Positions 21,046 through 29,205 are shown, numbered from the stretch's first letter. The stretch: 29,205 bases of DNA from an uncultured Lactobacillus sp. (GCF_910589175.1 NZ_CAJURR010000028.1:1-29205); one strand, 5' to 3'. A program made the numbers and translations. Notes: generated by a model not told the origin, from the letters alone.

Positions 21046-23238
21046 GTGAATAAAACAAAACGTAATTTCTGGCAAACTAGAATTGGTTTCTTAACAATCC
21101 TAACACTTTGTTTTTGGGCAAAATATATGTATGCGGCTTACTTTGATTTTAAGCTTGGCTTAAGTGACCCATACCAGCACTTCATCGTCTGGTTAACGCC
21201 TTTAGGCACATGCATTATTATTCTTAGTTTAGGGCTCTATTTCTCTAAGCCATTAGTCTCTTATATTGCAATGCTAGTTTTAGACACAATAAATACGATT
21301 TTGCTTTTTGCAAATGTCATTTATTATCGTCAATTTTCAGACTTTTTAACTAGTAAAACTATTCAAAATACCGGAAAAGTATCACAAGGACTAGGAAAGA
21401 GTACGGTTGCTTTACTGCATCCCAGCGATATTTTTCTTTGGCTGGATCTCATAATTATCATTATCTTATTGATTATTAAAGTTATCAAAATTGATCCACG
21501 TAAGTATGGATTTAAACGTCCATTTGCTGTCTCATCATTTGGCGTTTTCATGTTAACTTTAAATATGTTTTTAGCAGAAACCTCACGTCCACGTTTATTG
21601 AGAAACACTTTTGACCGTTCTTACGTGGTTAAATATCTTGGACTTGATACTTATTCAGTATATGACCTCGTAAAAAGTGCACAATCAAACCAAGTTAAGA
21701 AAAATGCTAACGCAGAAGACATTAATCAAGTACTCGCTTTTACTAAAAAGCATTATGCAAAAGCAAATCCGGAATATTTTGGTAAAGCTAAGGGTAAAAA
21801 CGTTATTGTCCTACATCTAGAAAGTTTTCAACAATTTTTAATTGGATTAAAAGTTAATGGACAAGAAGTTACTCCATTTCTTAACTCACTCTACCGTAAT
21901 AAGGATACTGTTAGCTTTAGTAATTTTTATCATCAAGTAGGCTTAGGACGAACCAGTGATGCAGAAAATATGCTTGAAACTGGAACATACGGTATTTCAG
22001 ATGGTTCCCTATTTTCATCATTAGGATCTGAAAATACTTTCCAAGGTGCACCTCAAATTCTTCGTCAAACTGGCTATACTTCTGCTGTTTTTCACGGTAA
22101 CACAGGAACTTTTTGGAATCGAAATGAAGTATATAAAAATTTAGGATATAACTATTTCTTCGATGCAAATTATTTCTCTCAAAAAAAGAATGACAAAATC
22201 GGATATGGTCTAAAAGATAAGCTATTGTTTAGCGAAAGTATTAAGTACCTTGAGCAGATTCAGCAACCATTTTATGTTAAGTATTTGACTGTTACCAACC
22301 ATATTCCATTTCAACTTGATCAAGAAGATAAAGATGATAACTTTACTACTACAAATACTTCAAATACAACCATCAATAATTACTTTGAGACAGCTCATTA
22401 TCTTGACCAATCAGTTAAAGAATTCTTTGATTATCTAAAAAAGAGTGGACTTGATAAAAATACAATGGTCATTCTTTATGGTGACCATTATGGTGTTGGT
22501 AGTTCAGATGATGAATTATCCGCTCTTGCACCAGTTTTAGGTAAAGACTTTAACAAATGGACATCTTATGACACAACAGAACTTCAAAAAGTACCCTTCA
22601 TGATCCATATGAATGGAATTAAGGGTACAATTAACAATAAAATCAGTGGTGAGATTGATGTTCTCCCAACCTTACTTCATCTTTTAGGGATCTCAAATAA
22701 AAATTATATTCAATTTGGTCAGGATTTATTCTCTAAACAATATCGACAAGTAGTTGTATTTAGAAACGGTACCATTGTTACTCCTAAATATATAATTATG
22801 GGCGGTAAAGGCATTAAGGGTACAATTTACGATCATCAAACTGGAGAAAAGATCACTAAATTTAATAAAAAGCAGAAGGCTGAAATTGCTAAATTAGTTG
22901 AATATGGCCGAAACTCCCTCCACTATTCCGACTTATTAAATAATCACAATCTGCTACGTTTCTACACTCCAACTGGATTTATTCCAACTAATCCGAATGA
23001 ATTCGACTATAAAATCAACTATCAAAAAATGTTGCAATTAAGAAAAGAACTAGGTAACAAATCTACTTCTCTTTATTCTCAGCACAAGGGAACGACTACT
23101 GATCTTTATACAACTGATGCTTCCGAAATCGACAAGGACGAAATAAATAATATTCCTGCGAATATTCAATCAGCTACCAGTGAAAAAAATAAAAATAATC
23201 AAAACAGTTCTCCAGGAAAAGATAATCTCGATAAATAA
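21046..23238 (+). CDS. LtaS-family phosphoglycerol transferase (sulfatase fold)
   Basis: A 730-residue polytopic enzyme of the lipoteichoic acid synthase family. About five N-terminal membrane helices (to about residue 178) precede an extracellular sulfatase domain. Active-site residues are intact: E259 in HLESFQ, nucleophile T303 in LGRTSDAE, W357, and D480-H481 in YGDH, so it should transfer phosphoglycerol from phosphatidylglycerol with a divalent metal. After the domain there is a hydrophilic tail (about 640-730) rich in Asn, Ser, Lys and Asp, making it longer than S. aureus LtaS (646). The start is GTG with AAGGAG 9 nt upstream. It could be the LTA polymerase, a primase (LtaP-like) or another phosphoglycerol transferase; sequence alone does not decide. 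Confidence 0.92.
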   Translation: MNKTKRNFWQTRIGFLTILTLCFWAKYMYAAYFDFKLGLSDPYQHFIVWLTPLGTCIIILSLGLYFSKPLVSYIAMLVLDTINTILLFANVIYYRQFSDFLTSKTIQNTGKVSQGLGKSTVALLHPSDIFLWLDLIIIIILLIIKVIKIDPRKYGFKRPFAVSSFGVFMLTLNMFLAETSRPRLLRNTFDRSYVVKYLGLDTYSVYDLVKSAQSNQVKKNANAEDINQVLAFTKKHYAKANPEYFGKAKGKNVIVLHLESFQQFLIGLKVNGQEVTPFLNSLYRNKDTVSFSNFYHQVGLGRTSDAENMLETGTYGISDGSLFSSLGSENTFQGAPQILRQTGYTSAVFHGNTGTFWNRNEVYKNLGYNYFFDANYFSQKKNDKIGYGLKDKLLFSESIKYLEQIQQPFYVKYLTVTNHIPFQLDQEDKDDNFTTTNTSNTTINNYFETAHYLDQSVKEFFDYLKKSGLDKNTMVILYGDHYGVGSSDDELSALAPVLGKDFNKWTSYDTTELQKVPFMIHMNGIKGTINNKISGEIDVLPTLLHLLGISNKNYIQFGQDLFSKQYRQVVVFRNGTIVTPKYIIMGGKGIKGTIYDHQTGEKITKFNKKQKAEIAKLVEYGRNSLHYSDLLNNHNLLRFYTPTGFIPTNPNEFDYKINYQKMLQLRKELGNKSTSLYSQHKGTTTDLYTTDASEIDKDEINNIPANIQSATSEKNKNNQNSSPGKDNLDK

Positions 23239-23240
23239 AA

Positions 23241-23280
23241 AAAGGTAGTACTTAAAAAATATATAAGTACTACCCTTTTT
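23241..23280. terminator. Terminator between the LtaS-type gene and the histidine kinase
   Basis: A perfect 11-bp stem (23244-23254 with 23264-23274), a 9-nt AT loop, and T/A runs on both sides. It serves the plus-strand LtaS-type gene and probably also the convergent kinase gene that ends at 23282. Confidence 0.88.
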
Positions 23281-23281
23281 G

Positions 23282-24733
23282 TTAGTCTTTAATAAATTCC
23301 TTATAACCCTTATCATATAAGGTCACGGTAAATGTTGCACCCTTTCCAGGTTCTGAATCAACGTCAATTTTACCACCGTGCTGTTTAATAAGAGAAAGAA
23401 CAATCGAAAGTCCTAAGCCAGATTCTCCCGAGCCAATTTTTGCTCTCGATGGATCTGCCTTATAAAATCTTTCAAAAATATACTTCATCTGCTTCTTATT
23501 CATTCCAATTCCTGTATCGGCTATTTTAAATTGGGCGCCATGCTCAATCCTTTTAGCAGAAATTGTAATTTTTCCATTTTCAGTAAATTGTAATGCATTT
23601 TGAACTAGATTAACCATTATTTGAGTGAAGCGGTCTTTATCAGCATAAACTTCAACTTGCTCCGGACAGTCTAAGATCAGCTTATCATTTTTTTGAGCAG
23701 CTTTCTGCTTCATCTGCGTTAATAAATTAGCTAGAACTTCAGTAGCATTAAATTTTGATTGAATCAGACTAATTTTATTATTTCTAATTTTTTCGTAATC
23801 TAAGTTTTCGTTCACCAGCCGGATTAATCGCTTTGTTTCACTATGCATTAGAGCAATAGACTTAGGTTTGGCTTCTTCAGGAATAGCATCATATTCAAAC
23901 CCCTCTAACAAGCCATTAATTGTAGTAAGGGGAGTTCGCATCTCATGAGCAGCATCAGCCATAAATTGCTCTCGTCGTTTTTCTTGTGCTTTAATTTCAT
24001 CATTTGATTCTTTTAACGCATTAACCATAATATTAAAATTACGTGCTAAATCATCAATTTCATCGGTATCTTTGTGTTTTAGATGAACATTAAAGTCACC
24101 TTGTGCGACTTTTTTAGTGGCATTAGATAAGAGTTTAATTTTTCTAGAGATATAGTATGACAAGATAAAGCTGATTAAGCCACCAATAACTAAGGAACTA
24201 AGTAAAGCTGTAACCAAATTGTGCTTTTCTCGTACAATCATTTGTTCCACATTTTGTACACGTGAACCAATCCAGATGACTCCCACTAGTTTTCCTTTAC
24301 TACGCCAGGGAACAATTACACTAGTATATGCATCTTTATTTGAAAAAGAACTTACTCGACCATCCTCATGATCATTTCTAATGCGTATTGTTTTTCCATT
24401 CTTTAATTGCTTAAATAACTTTTGCGGTAAAGCCCAATTCATTGTAGTTTCTGGATAAACTTGTCTATTTTTATTATTAAAAATGCGAAGATTTACATCT
24501 TCGCCTTCCATTACTACCTGTAAATTTTTTAAAAATTTTGCATCTAATTCATGTTTAGGATTATCTTTAGCTAAAGCCAGTTTTCCAATCGAAGTTCCAT
24601 ATCCTTCTAAGCGAGTGTAACTTTGAGAATAGGCTTGAATAGTCGCAAAATGAATAGTTGATGAACCAATAATTACGATACTAGTAATTATTACTAGCAA
24701 AAAACCTAAAATTTCTTGATAGAATAGCTTCAA
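23282..24733 (-). CDS. Sensor histidine kinase (HisKA/HATPase, HAMP)
   Basis: A 483-residue membrane kinase. Membrane segments at about 10-31 and 172-195 flank an extracellular sensor of about 140 residues. HAMP follows (about 196-248), then HisKA with the phospho-acceptor H263 in AAHEMRTPLT, the N-box NLVQNA (375-380), G1 DTGIG (406-410) and G2 GLGLS (439-443). All catalytic motifs are intact. The start is TTG (24731-24733) with GAGG 8 nt upstream, 3 nt after the response regulator stop. The signal sensed is unknown; I do not assign it to a named system. Confidence 0.95.
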   Translation of the reverse strand: MKLFYQEILGFLLVIITSIVIIGSSTIHFATIQAYSQSYTRLEGYGTSIGKLALAKDNPKHELDAKFLKNLQVVMEGEDVNLRIFNNKNRQVYPETTMNWALPQKLFKQLKNGKTIRIRNDHEDGRVSSFSNKDAYTSVIVPWRSKGKLVGVIWIGSRVQNVEQMIVREKHNLVTALLSSLVIGGLISFILSYYISRKIKLLSNATKKVAQGDFNVHLKHKDTDEIDDLARNFNIMVNALKESNDEIKAQEKRREQFMADAAHEMRTPLTTINGLLEGFEYDAIPEEAKPKSIALMHSETKRLIRLVNENLDYEKIRNNKISLIQSKFNATEVLANLLTQMKQKAAQKNDKLILDCPEQVEVYADKDRFTQIMVNLVQNALQFTENGKITISAKRIEHGAQFKIADTGIGMNKKQMKYIFERFYKADPSRAKIGSGESGLGLSIVLSLIKQHGGKIDVDSEPGKGATFTVTLYDKGYKEFIKD

Positions 24734-24736
24734 CTT

Positions 24737-25447
24737 CTATACCTCAGAATCATCAAATTTGTAGCCTACACCCCAAACGGTTTGAACTACTTGCGGACCA
24801 GCTTTCTCTAACTTTTGACGTAGTTTTTTAATATGAGCATCAACAGTTCTTTCCTCACCGAAAAACTCATATCCCCACACTAGCTCTAAAAGTTTGTCCC
24901 TTGAAAAAACTTGCTTTGGTTTTTGAGCCATGGTGTAAAGTAAATCAAATTCTTTAGGCGTCAAACCTTCAACAACTTTATCATCAAATCGTACCTCTCG
25001 ACGGTCCTTCGAAATTTTTAAATGCTTCGTTACTACATCATATTTTATTCCGTTAGAAGCATGCATATCCTTTTCTAGATGACTTCTGCGATACAGCGCC
25101 TTGATCCGTGCTATTAAGGCCAAAGGACTAAACGGCTTCGTAACATATTCGTCTGCACCAATCCCCAATCCTAAAATTTGATCAGTTTCTGAGTCTCTAG
25201 CCGTTAACATAATTATCGGTATTGAGAGAGAAATTGCTCTAATTTCCTTAGCTACTTCCATACCATCTTTTTTAGGCAAATTAAGATCTAGCGTAACGAT
25301 ATCATAAGCGCTTGGATTTGCCTTAAACATTTCAACAGCTTCTACTCCATCTTTAGCTATGTCTACGTCCCACTGCTCTTTACTAAAGAACATTTTCATC
25401 ATTTCCGCAACAGAATTGTCATCTTCAACCATTAATATCTTTAGCAT
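24737..25447 (-). CDS. OmpR/PhoB-family response regulator
   Basis: A 236-residue regulator. The receiver domain (about 1-118) has acidic D9-D10, phospho-acceptor D54, T82 and K104. The C-terminal winged helix (about 140-232) contains LTPKEFDLLYTMAQKP and the ERTVDAHIKKLRQKL recognition region. The ATG overlaps the stop of the SdpI-like gene (TAATG), with AAGGA 6 nt before it. It is paired with the kinase 3 nt downstream. Target genes cannot be seen directly, though autoregulation is usual for the family. Confidence 0.96.
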   Translation of the reverse strand: MLKILMVEDDNSVAEMMKMFFSKEQWDVDIAKDGVEAVEMFKANPSAYDIVTLDLNLPKKDGMEVAKEIRAISLSIPIIMLTARDSETDQILGLGIGADEYVTKPFSPLALIARIKALYRRSHLEKDMHASNGIKYDVVTKHLKISKDRREVRFDDKVVEGLTPKEFDLLYTMAQKPKQVFSRDKLLELVWGYEFFGEERTVDAHIKKLRQKLEKAGPQVVQTVWGVGYKFDDSEV

Positions 25448-25839
25448 TATTTGTCCTTAAATCCTTTTACTCTAGTATGTTTAATCTTATCCGGTTCAAT
25501 ATAATCATGTGGCAACTCATGCCGAGCACGCAAAAAAGCCTGCAATTTCTTTTCAGTTAAGATTATTGGAGCCAAGATAAACAAATAAAAAGTAAGCAAC
25601 CAAATCAAAAAGTAGCGATCCCAGTGCAAAAAATGAATTCCTAATCCTAAAAGCGTTTGAATCAAACCAAACAACATAAAATAATTACGAGCTACTTTTT
25701 GTGCATACTGGTAGCTTGCTTCATTAACTGAAGCTAAATAGGACATATATCCATAAATTCGATTAGGATTGGGCGAAGGAGCAATCAGCCAAATGACCCC
25801 GATTACAAACATTATTACCCCGCAACCAATATAAATCAT
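25447..25839 (-). CDS. SdpI-like membrane protein
   Basis: A 130-residue protein with three to four membrane segments and a charged C-terminal tail (about 100-130). The loop NRIYGYMSYLASVNEASYQYAQK after the first helix resembles the SdpI-family pattern N-x-x-x-GYRT-x-x-S-x-x-x-x-x-x-W-x-x-A-x-K, though with Met-Ser in place of Arg-Thr. In B. subtilis, SdpI is a toxin-immunity and signalling membrane protein. I chose the second ATG (25837-25839) because it has GGAG 8 nt upstream; the first (25857) has no ribosome site. It overlaps the response regulator gene and may take part in its signalling, which is inference. Confidence 0.65.
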   Translation of the reverse strand: MIYIGCGVIMFVIGVIWLIAPSPNPNRIYGYMSYLASVNEASYQYAQKVARNYFMLFGLIQTLLGLGIHFLHWDRYFLIWLLTFYLFILAPIILTEKKLQAFLRARHELPHDYIEPDKIKHTRVKGFKDK

Positions 25840-25863
25840 TTGACCAACTCCATTCATTTAAAT

Positions 25864-26829
25864 TTATTCTTTACCCGGAGCTGAAATTACTAAACGCAAG
25901 TTACCACTAAAGCTAAAGTTCTTCATTTCATTAGGAATGATAAAGTTACTTCCTAATTTAATATTATACTCTTTACCATCAGCAATAAACTTACCGCTAC
26001 CTTTAATTACAGATACTAGAAGATAAGGATGATCATTTAAACTCCAAGCAAAATCTCCATCAACATCAATCTGCCATAAATAAAAATGTGGTGACATTGG
26101 TGGTTGTGCTAACGTAGTAATCTTAGCATCTTCTACTGTTTCTGATGTAATTTTCAGTTTCGGATCTTTATGTGGTACTTGAATAGTATCAAGAGATTGC
26201 TTAATATGCAACTCTCTCTTCTTTCCTGTCTTCTTATCTACTCGATCCCAATCATACAATCTGTACGTTACATCACTTGATTGTTGAGTTTCAATAACCA
26301 TAATACCCTTTGTTAGAGCATGCACAGTGCCAGAAGGAACGTATAAAAAGTCTCCTTCTTTTACAGGTACATAGCGTAAAAGCTTCGACCACTTTCCATT
26401 TTTAATCCAATCTTCTAGCTCTTCCTTGCTCTTAGCGTTGTGCCCATAAATAAGTTTAGCACCCGGTTCAGCATGAAGCACGTACCAACTTTCTGTTTTC
26501 CCTGAATCATTTTCATGAATTCTAGCATATTCATCATCTGGATGAACTTGAACTGATAAATTATCATTTGCATCTAAGAATTTAACTAGTAAAGGAAATT
26601 CCTTTGCTTTTGGATTACCAAATAACTCAGGATGCTCTAAATATACTTCTCGCAATGTCTTTCCTTTAAATGGACCGGCATTAACAATTGAAGCATCATC
26701 TTTGTATCCTGAAATCACCCAAGCTTCTCCAACCTTTCCATCAGGAATATCATATCCTAAAACAGTATTTAATTTACGACCACCCCAAATTTTTGGTCTA
26801 AAGTATGGTGTTAAAAATAATGGTTCCAT
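25864..26829 (-). CDS. manA: Mannose-6-phosphate isomerase, class I
   Basis: A 321-residue zinc cupin enzyme interconverting mannose-6-P and fructose-6-P. Zinc ligands H96 and E113 (in VQVHPDDEYA and GKTESWYVL) and H170 (in VPSGTVHAL) are present. Length and sequence match the short Bacillus-type form. The ATG has AGGTGA 6 nt upstream. It is followed after 24 nt by the SdpI-like gene, then the two-component genes, so it heads or joins that operon. The combination of a sugar isomerase with a two-component system is uncommon. Confidence 0.96.
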   Translation of the reverse strand: MEPLFLTPYFRPKIWGGRKLNTVLGYDIPDGKVGEAWVISGYKDDASIVNAGPFKGKTLREVYLEHPELFGNPKAKEFPLLVKFLDANDNLSVQVHPDDEYARIHENDSGKTESWYVLHAEPGAKLIYGHNAKSKEELEDWIKNGKWSKLLRYVPVKEGDFLYVPSGTVHALTKGIMVIETQQSSDVTYRLYDWDRVDKKTGKKRELHIKQSLDTIQVPHKDPKLKITSETVEDAKITTLAQPPMSPHFYLWQIDVDGDFAWSLNDHPYLLVSVIKGSGKFIADGKEYNIKLGSNFIIPNEMKNFSFSGNLRLVISAPGKE

Positions 26830-26848
26830 AAAAAATCACCTCAATAAA

Positions 26849-26888
26849 AGTATATATCTTTTTGAGATAATTTTGAAACCACTTTCAA
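26849..26888 (-). promoter_or_regulatory. Candidate promoter and overlapping palindrome before manA
   Basis: On the minus strand: TTCAAA (26872-26877), a 17-nt spacer and TATACT (26849-26854). The perfect inverted repeat TTGAAA-4-TTTCAA (26873-26888) overlaps the -35 and could be an operator. The predicted leader is only about 13 nt, so the call is tentative. Confidence 0.35.
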
Positions 26889-28055
26889 CTATTTTTTAGA
26901 GAAATTTTTAATTCCAGTAATTAATCGTTCAATTCCATCCTCTACCATCGATATTGGTGAGGCCAAATTAAGACGTAAAAATTGACTACCGTTACCCCGA
27001 TAAATGCTGCCAGCTGAAACAATTAAGCCAGTTTCTTTTCGAATATAGTCTGCTAATTTTTTACTATCTTTCGAAATCTCACTTACATCTAACCACATTA
27101 AGTAAGTTGCAGGACCAGAGACAATTTTCACATTTCTCAAATTTTTATTTATTTCATGCTCAGCATAGATAAAATTATCATTAAGTGTATCCAATAAAGC
27201 ATGCAGCCAATTAAATCCTTCTGTATAAGCAGCAATTGTTGCCGGAATTGCCAGCAGATTTGGCTCAGCTAATTCATCACTATTGAGTCCTCGATTAATA
27301 ATACTGCGTAAATTTTCATCGGGAATAATTACCGTAGCAGCATGAAGAGCAGCAACATTAAAAGTTTTACTTGGTGATACGAGGCTGATTACATTATTTC
27401 TCAATTCTTTGGTAACAGAAAATGCGGGGGTATATTTTACATTATTTCTAACTATGTCACCATGGATTTCATCTGATAACAAAATTACATGATATTTTTG
27501 ACATAAAGCTGCTATTCGCTCTACTTCACTATTTGACCATACTATTCCAGTAGGATTATGTGGGTTACAGAAAAGCATTACTGTGGTCAATGGATTAGCT
27601 AATTTATTTTCTAGATCTTGCCAATCAATCTCATATTTTCCGTCATGATAACTCAAATCACTCGATAATACATGACGACCATTATTCTCAATTGAATTAT
27701 AAAAAATATTGTAAACTGGCTCTTGCACCAATACATTATCCCCAAGATGGGATATACGCCTGATAATTGATGAAATTGCTGGTATCACTCCAGTAACAAA
27801 GATCATCCATGTTGGATCAGCATTCGCTCCATGCTCTAGTTGATACCAATTACTTACAGCATTAAAATAGTCCTCTCCCGCCTCTTCATAGCCAAAGGCA
27901 CCTAGATTAAGCTTTTCTTGCATTGCCAAAATAATTTCAGGAGCTGTTTTAAAATCCATGTCCGCAATAGACATTGGTAGCTCATTATCTTGCACATCCC
28001 ACTTTACGGAATCTGTATGTCTTCGATTTACTACTGTCTTAAAATCATATTTCAA
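26889..28055 (-). CDS. PLP-dependent C-S lyase / aminotransferase (MalY/PatB family)
   Basis: A 388-residue fold-type I PLP enzyme. IADMDFKTAPEI near the N-terminus is characteristic of MalY/PatB-type cystathionine beta-lyases; CNPHNPTG is at 163-170, SDEIHGD at 194-200, and the Schiff-base lysine is K230 in SPSKTFNVAAL. The likely reaction is beta-elimination of cystathionine or cysteine conjugates; true aminotransferase activity is less likely. The start is TTG (28053-28055) with GAGGG 9 nt upstream, only 2 nt after the DUF3737 stop, so the two are translationally coupled. No malT or methionine gene is nearby. Confidence 0.92.
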   Translation of the reverse strand: MKYDFKTVVNRRHTDSVKWDVQDNELPMSIADMDFKTAPEIILAMQEKLNLGAFGYEEAGEDYFNAVSNWYQLEHGANADPTWMIFVTGVIPAISSIIRRISHLGDNVLVQEPVYNIFYNSIENNGRHVLSSDLSYHDGKYEIDWQDLENKLANPLTTVMLFCNPHNPTGIVWSNSEVERIAALCQKYHVILLSDEIHGDIVRNNVKYTPAFSVTKELRNNVISLVSPSKTFNVAALHAATVIIPDENLRSIINRGLNSDELAEPNLLAIPATIAAYTEGFNWLHALLDTLNDNFIYAEHEINKNLRNVKIVSGPATYLMWLDVSEISKDSKKLADYIRKETGLIVSAGSIYRGNGSQFLRLNLASPISMVEDGIERLITGIKNFSKK

Positions 28056-28057
28056 CT

Positions 28058-28948
28058 TTATTCACCCTCTTGATTTTGATCAGAAACTGATACTTCTCTA
28101 TCAACTGGTTCTATAGAAATAATTTTTGTATCCTTAGGATCAACTTTCCTAGGATCAATAATTACTGTTTCTATCTTTTTAGCCTTAATTATTCCTGAAA
28201 TAGGATTTTTAATACTAGTAATTTTGCTGTTTATAGTTGCATTAATATTACTACATTTTTCAAAGGCTAAAGGAGTTTGATTCAAGATACAATTTTCTAA
28301 AGTAACGTGATCCATGTAACATAGTCCCTGATCACTCTCAATAGTACAATCTTTAAACGTAATATGACTACTATTCCAGCTCAAATATTCTCCATCTATT
28401 TGACAATTGATTAAAGTGACATTTTCACAATTCCAAAAAGCATCTTTTGAAACAAAACTACAGTTCTTACATACAATATTTTTAGCTTCATCAAATACGT
28501 AATTTCCAATTACTCTAACATTTTCCATGTAAATATTAGAACTATCTTTTCCAAAATAATCCCCATTAATTTCTGTATTTTTAATTGTAATATCTTCACA
28601 GGTCCACATTGTCTCTTCTGCGTCAGAAAAGAAAACATGGTCTAAGGTAATATTTTTACATCTTCTAAATAGTTTTGGAGCTTGCAGATTAGAATTTTTA
28701 ATAGAAATATTGTTAGTGTACCAAATTCCACTTCGAGACATTGTTTCAAAAGTCGTATCAGTAATACTAATGTTATTTGAATACCATAAAGGATATTTAT
28801 ATTTAAAAATAGCGGCTTTTATTTCTAAATCTTTGGTTTCTTTTAAAGGAGATTCTCCTTCACCAAAAGTAACATTTTTTACAATTGTATTTGAAAGGCC
28901 GTATAGAGCTCTTTCTCCTTCAAAATATTTTTCTTTAATTTCTTGCAT
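28058..28948 (-). CDS. DUF3737 family right-handed beta-helix protein
   Basis: A 296-residue protein beginning MQEIKEKYFEGERALYGL, which matches DUF3737 as I recall it. From about residue 55 to 235 it is a series of roughly 20-residue coils with the recurring pattern N-I-x-I-x-x-(C/N)-x-F followed by an aromatic/Asp/Gly turn, as in pectate-lyase-like beta helices. There is no signal peptide, so it is cytosolic. It has many Cys and Trp along the helix. The C-terminal 40 residues are basic then acidic. No catalytic motif is evident. The ATG has AGAGG 6 nt upstream. Function is unknown; the PLP enzyme follows 2 nt later. Confidence 0.82.
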   Translation of the reverse strand: MQEIKEKYFEGERALYGLSNTIVKNVTFGEGESPLKETKDLEIKAAIFKYKYPLWYSNNISITDTTFETMSRSGIWYTNNISIKNSNLQAPKLFRRCKNITLDHVFFSDAEETMWTCEDITIKNTEINGDYFGKDSSNIYMENVRVIGNYVFDEAKNIVCKNCSFVSKDAFWNCENVTLINCQIDGEYLSWNSSHITFKDCTIESDQGLCYMDHVTLENCILNQTPLAFEKCSNINATINSKITSIKNPISGIIKAKKIETVIIDPRKVDPKDTKIISIEPVDREVSVSDQNQEGE

Positions 28949-29205
28949 ATATTTCCTCTTTTATTAAAGCTTTCAAATATCTAGTCTAAATTATGAAAAG
29001 CAATTGTCTAATATTTGATAAGCATACTTAAATATACTTTCATACTATATCTAAGTAGTGCTTTATTACTTTTCTAACTCATTATAGAAAAAAGCTATTT
29101 TTGAGAAAATTTACAGTTTTTCATACTAGGATAAATTATATTTATAGCAAAAAAAGTGTCTGGGAAAAAAGTAATTTTCTAGACTAAAAAAGAACGCTGA
29201 AGTTC
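28949..29205 (-). other. Noncoding right end of window, leader of the DUF3737 gene
   Basis: No coding region is supported here. The stretch must hold the DUF3737 promoter; CATAAT and similar AT hexamers occur on the minus strand, but none has a convincing -35. Three copies of a 6-bp repeat (ATACTT, ATACTT, ATACTA on plus) lie at 29024, 29034 and 29042. Terminator-like hairpins of an upstream gene lie from about 29149 to the edge. Confidence 0.5.
29149..29185 (-). terminator. Terminator-like hairpin from a gene beyond the right edge
   Basis: On the minus strand, GTCT and AGAC arms plus AAAA/TTTT form an imperfect stem with an internal mismatch, followed by a run of seven T (29149-29155). A second short hairpin (GAAC...GTTC then T-run) lies upstream at 29186-29205 and may be longer outside the window. 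Confidence 0.45.

Noticed and set aside
20861..21058. Minus-strand open frame between VanZ and the LtaS-type gene
   Set aside because: It overlaps the starts of both real genes, covers their promoters, and has no recognisable product or good ribosome site.

Overview
This window looks like core chromosome of a low-GC Firmicute, most likely a Lactobacillus of the acidophilus / gasseri-johnsonii group. The evidence is the AT-rich sequence, strong Gram-positive ribosome binding sites, frequent TTG/GTG starts, an atpBEFHAGDC operon directly downstream of upp, and a DUF2969 gene between yidD and rodA. The species call is from pattern recognition, not a database search. I see no insertion sequence, prophage, CRISPR array or plasmid backbone.

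Layout. Nearly everything is on the minus strand; only murT and an LtaS-type gene are on plus. From left: (1) a cell-elongation cluster read right to left, mreB/mbl - epuA-like - yidD - DUF2969 - rodA (cut by the left edge), with its own promoter. (2) A DUF1146 gene just beyond the atp terminator, then the complete F1Fo ATPase operon atpB-E-F-H-A-G-D-C with a clear extended -10 promoter. (3) upp, and a translation/nucleotide operon tdk - prfA - prmC - tsaC (Sua5 type). (4) murT on plus, convergent with a cytosolic beta-lactamase-fold serine hydrolase; the two share a perfect 16-bp bidirectional terminator. (5) Two tRNAs, Glu(CUC) and Gln(CUG), with a near-consensus promoter and a terminator. 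(6) A DHA2-type efflux pump overlapping an unknown coiled-coil protein, then pgi. (7) A VanZ-family gene divergent from a 730-residue LtaS-type phosphoglycerol transferase. (8) DUF3737 - PLP C-S lyase/aminotransferase - manA - SdpI-like - response regulator - histidine kinase, closely packed and possibly one transcription unit with an internal promoter. (9) A noncoding right end with terminator-like hairpins belonging to a gene outside the window.

How it fits together. Much of the window serves the envelope and growth: elongasome (MreB, RodA), membrane insertion (YidD), peptidoglycan amidation (MurT), lipoteichoic-acid-type polymer synthesis (LtaS-like), VanZ and a two-component system. The rest is energy and translation: proton-pumping ATPase, glycolytic Pgi and ManA, release factor 1 with its methylase, tRNA threonylcarbamoylation and two tRNAs.

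Most unusual points: murT without its normal partner gatD next to it; a tRNA-Glu whose terminal pair reads as U1-G72 beside a normal U1-A72 tRNA-Gln; C34 anticodons on both tRNAs; TTG starts on all three large F1 subunits; and a translationally coupled DUF3737 / PLP-enzyme pair of unknown purpose. I did not find a clearly new multi-gene system; the DUF3737 block and the orphan murT are the best leads.
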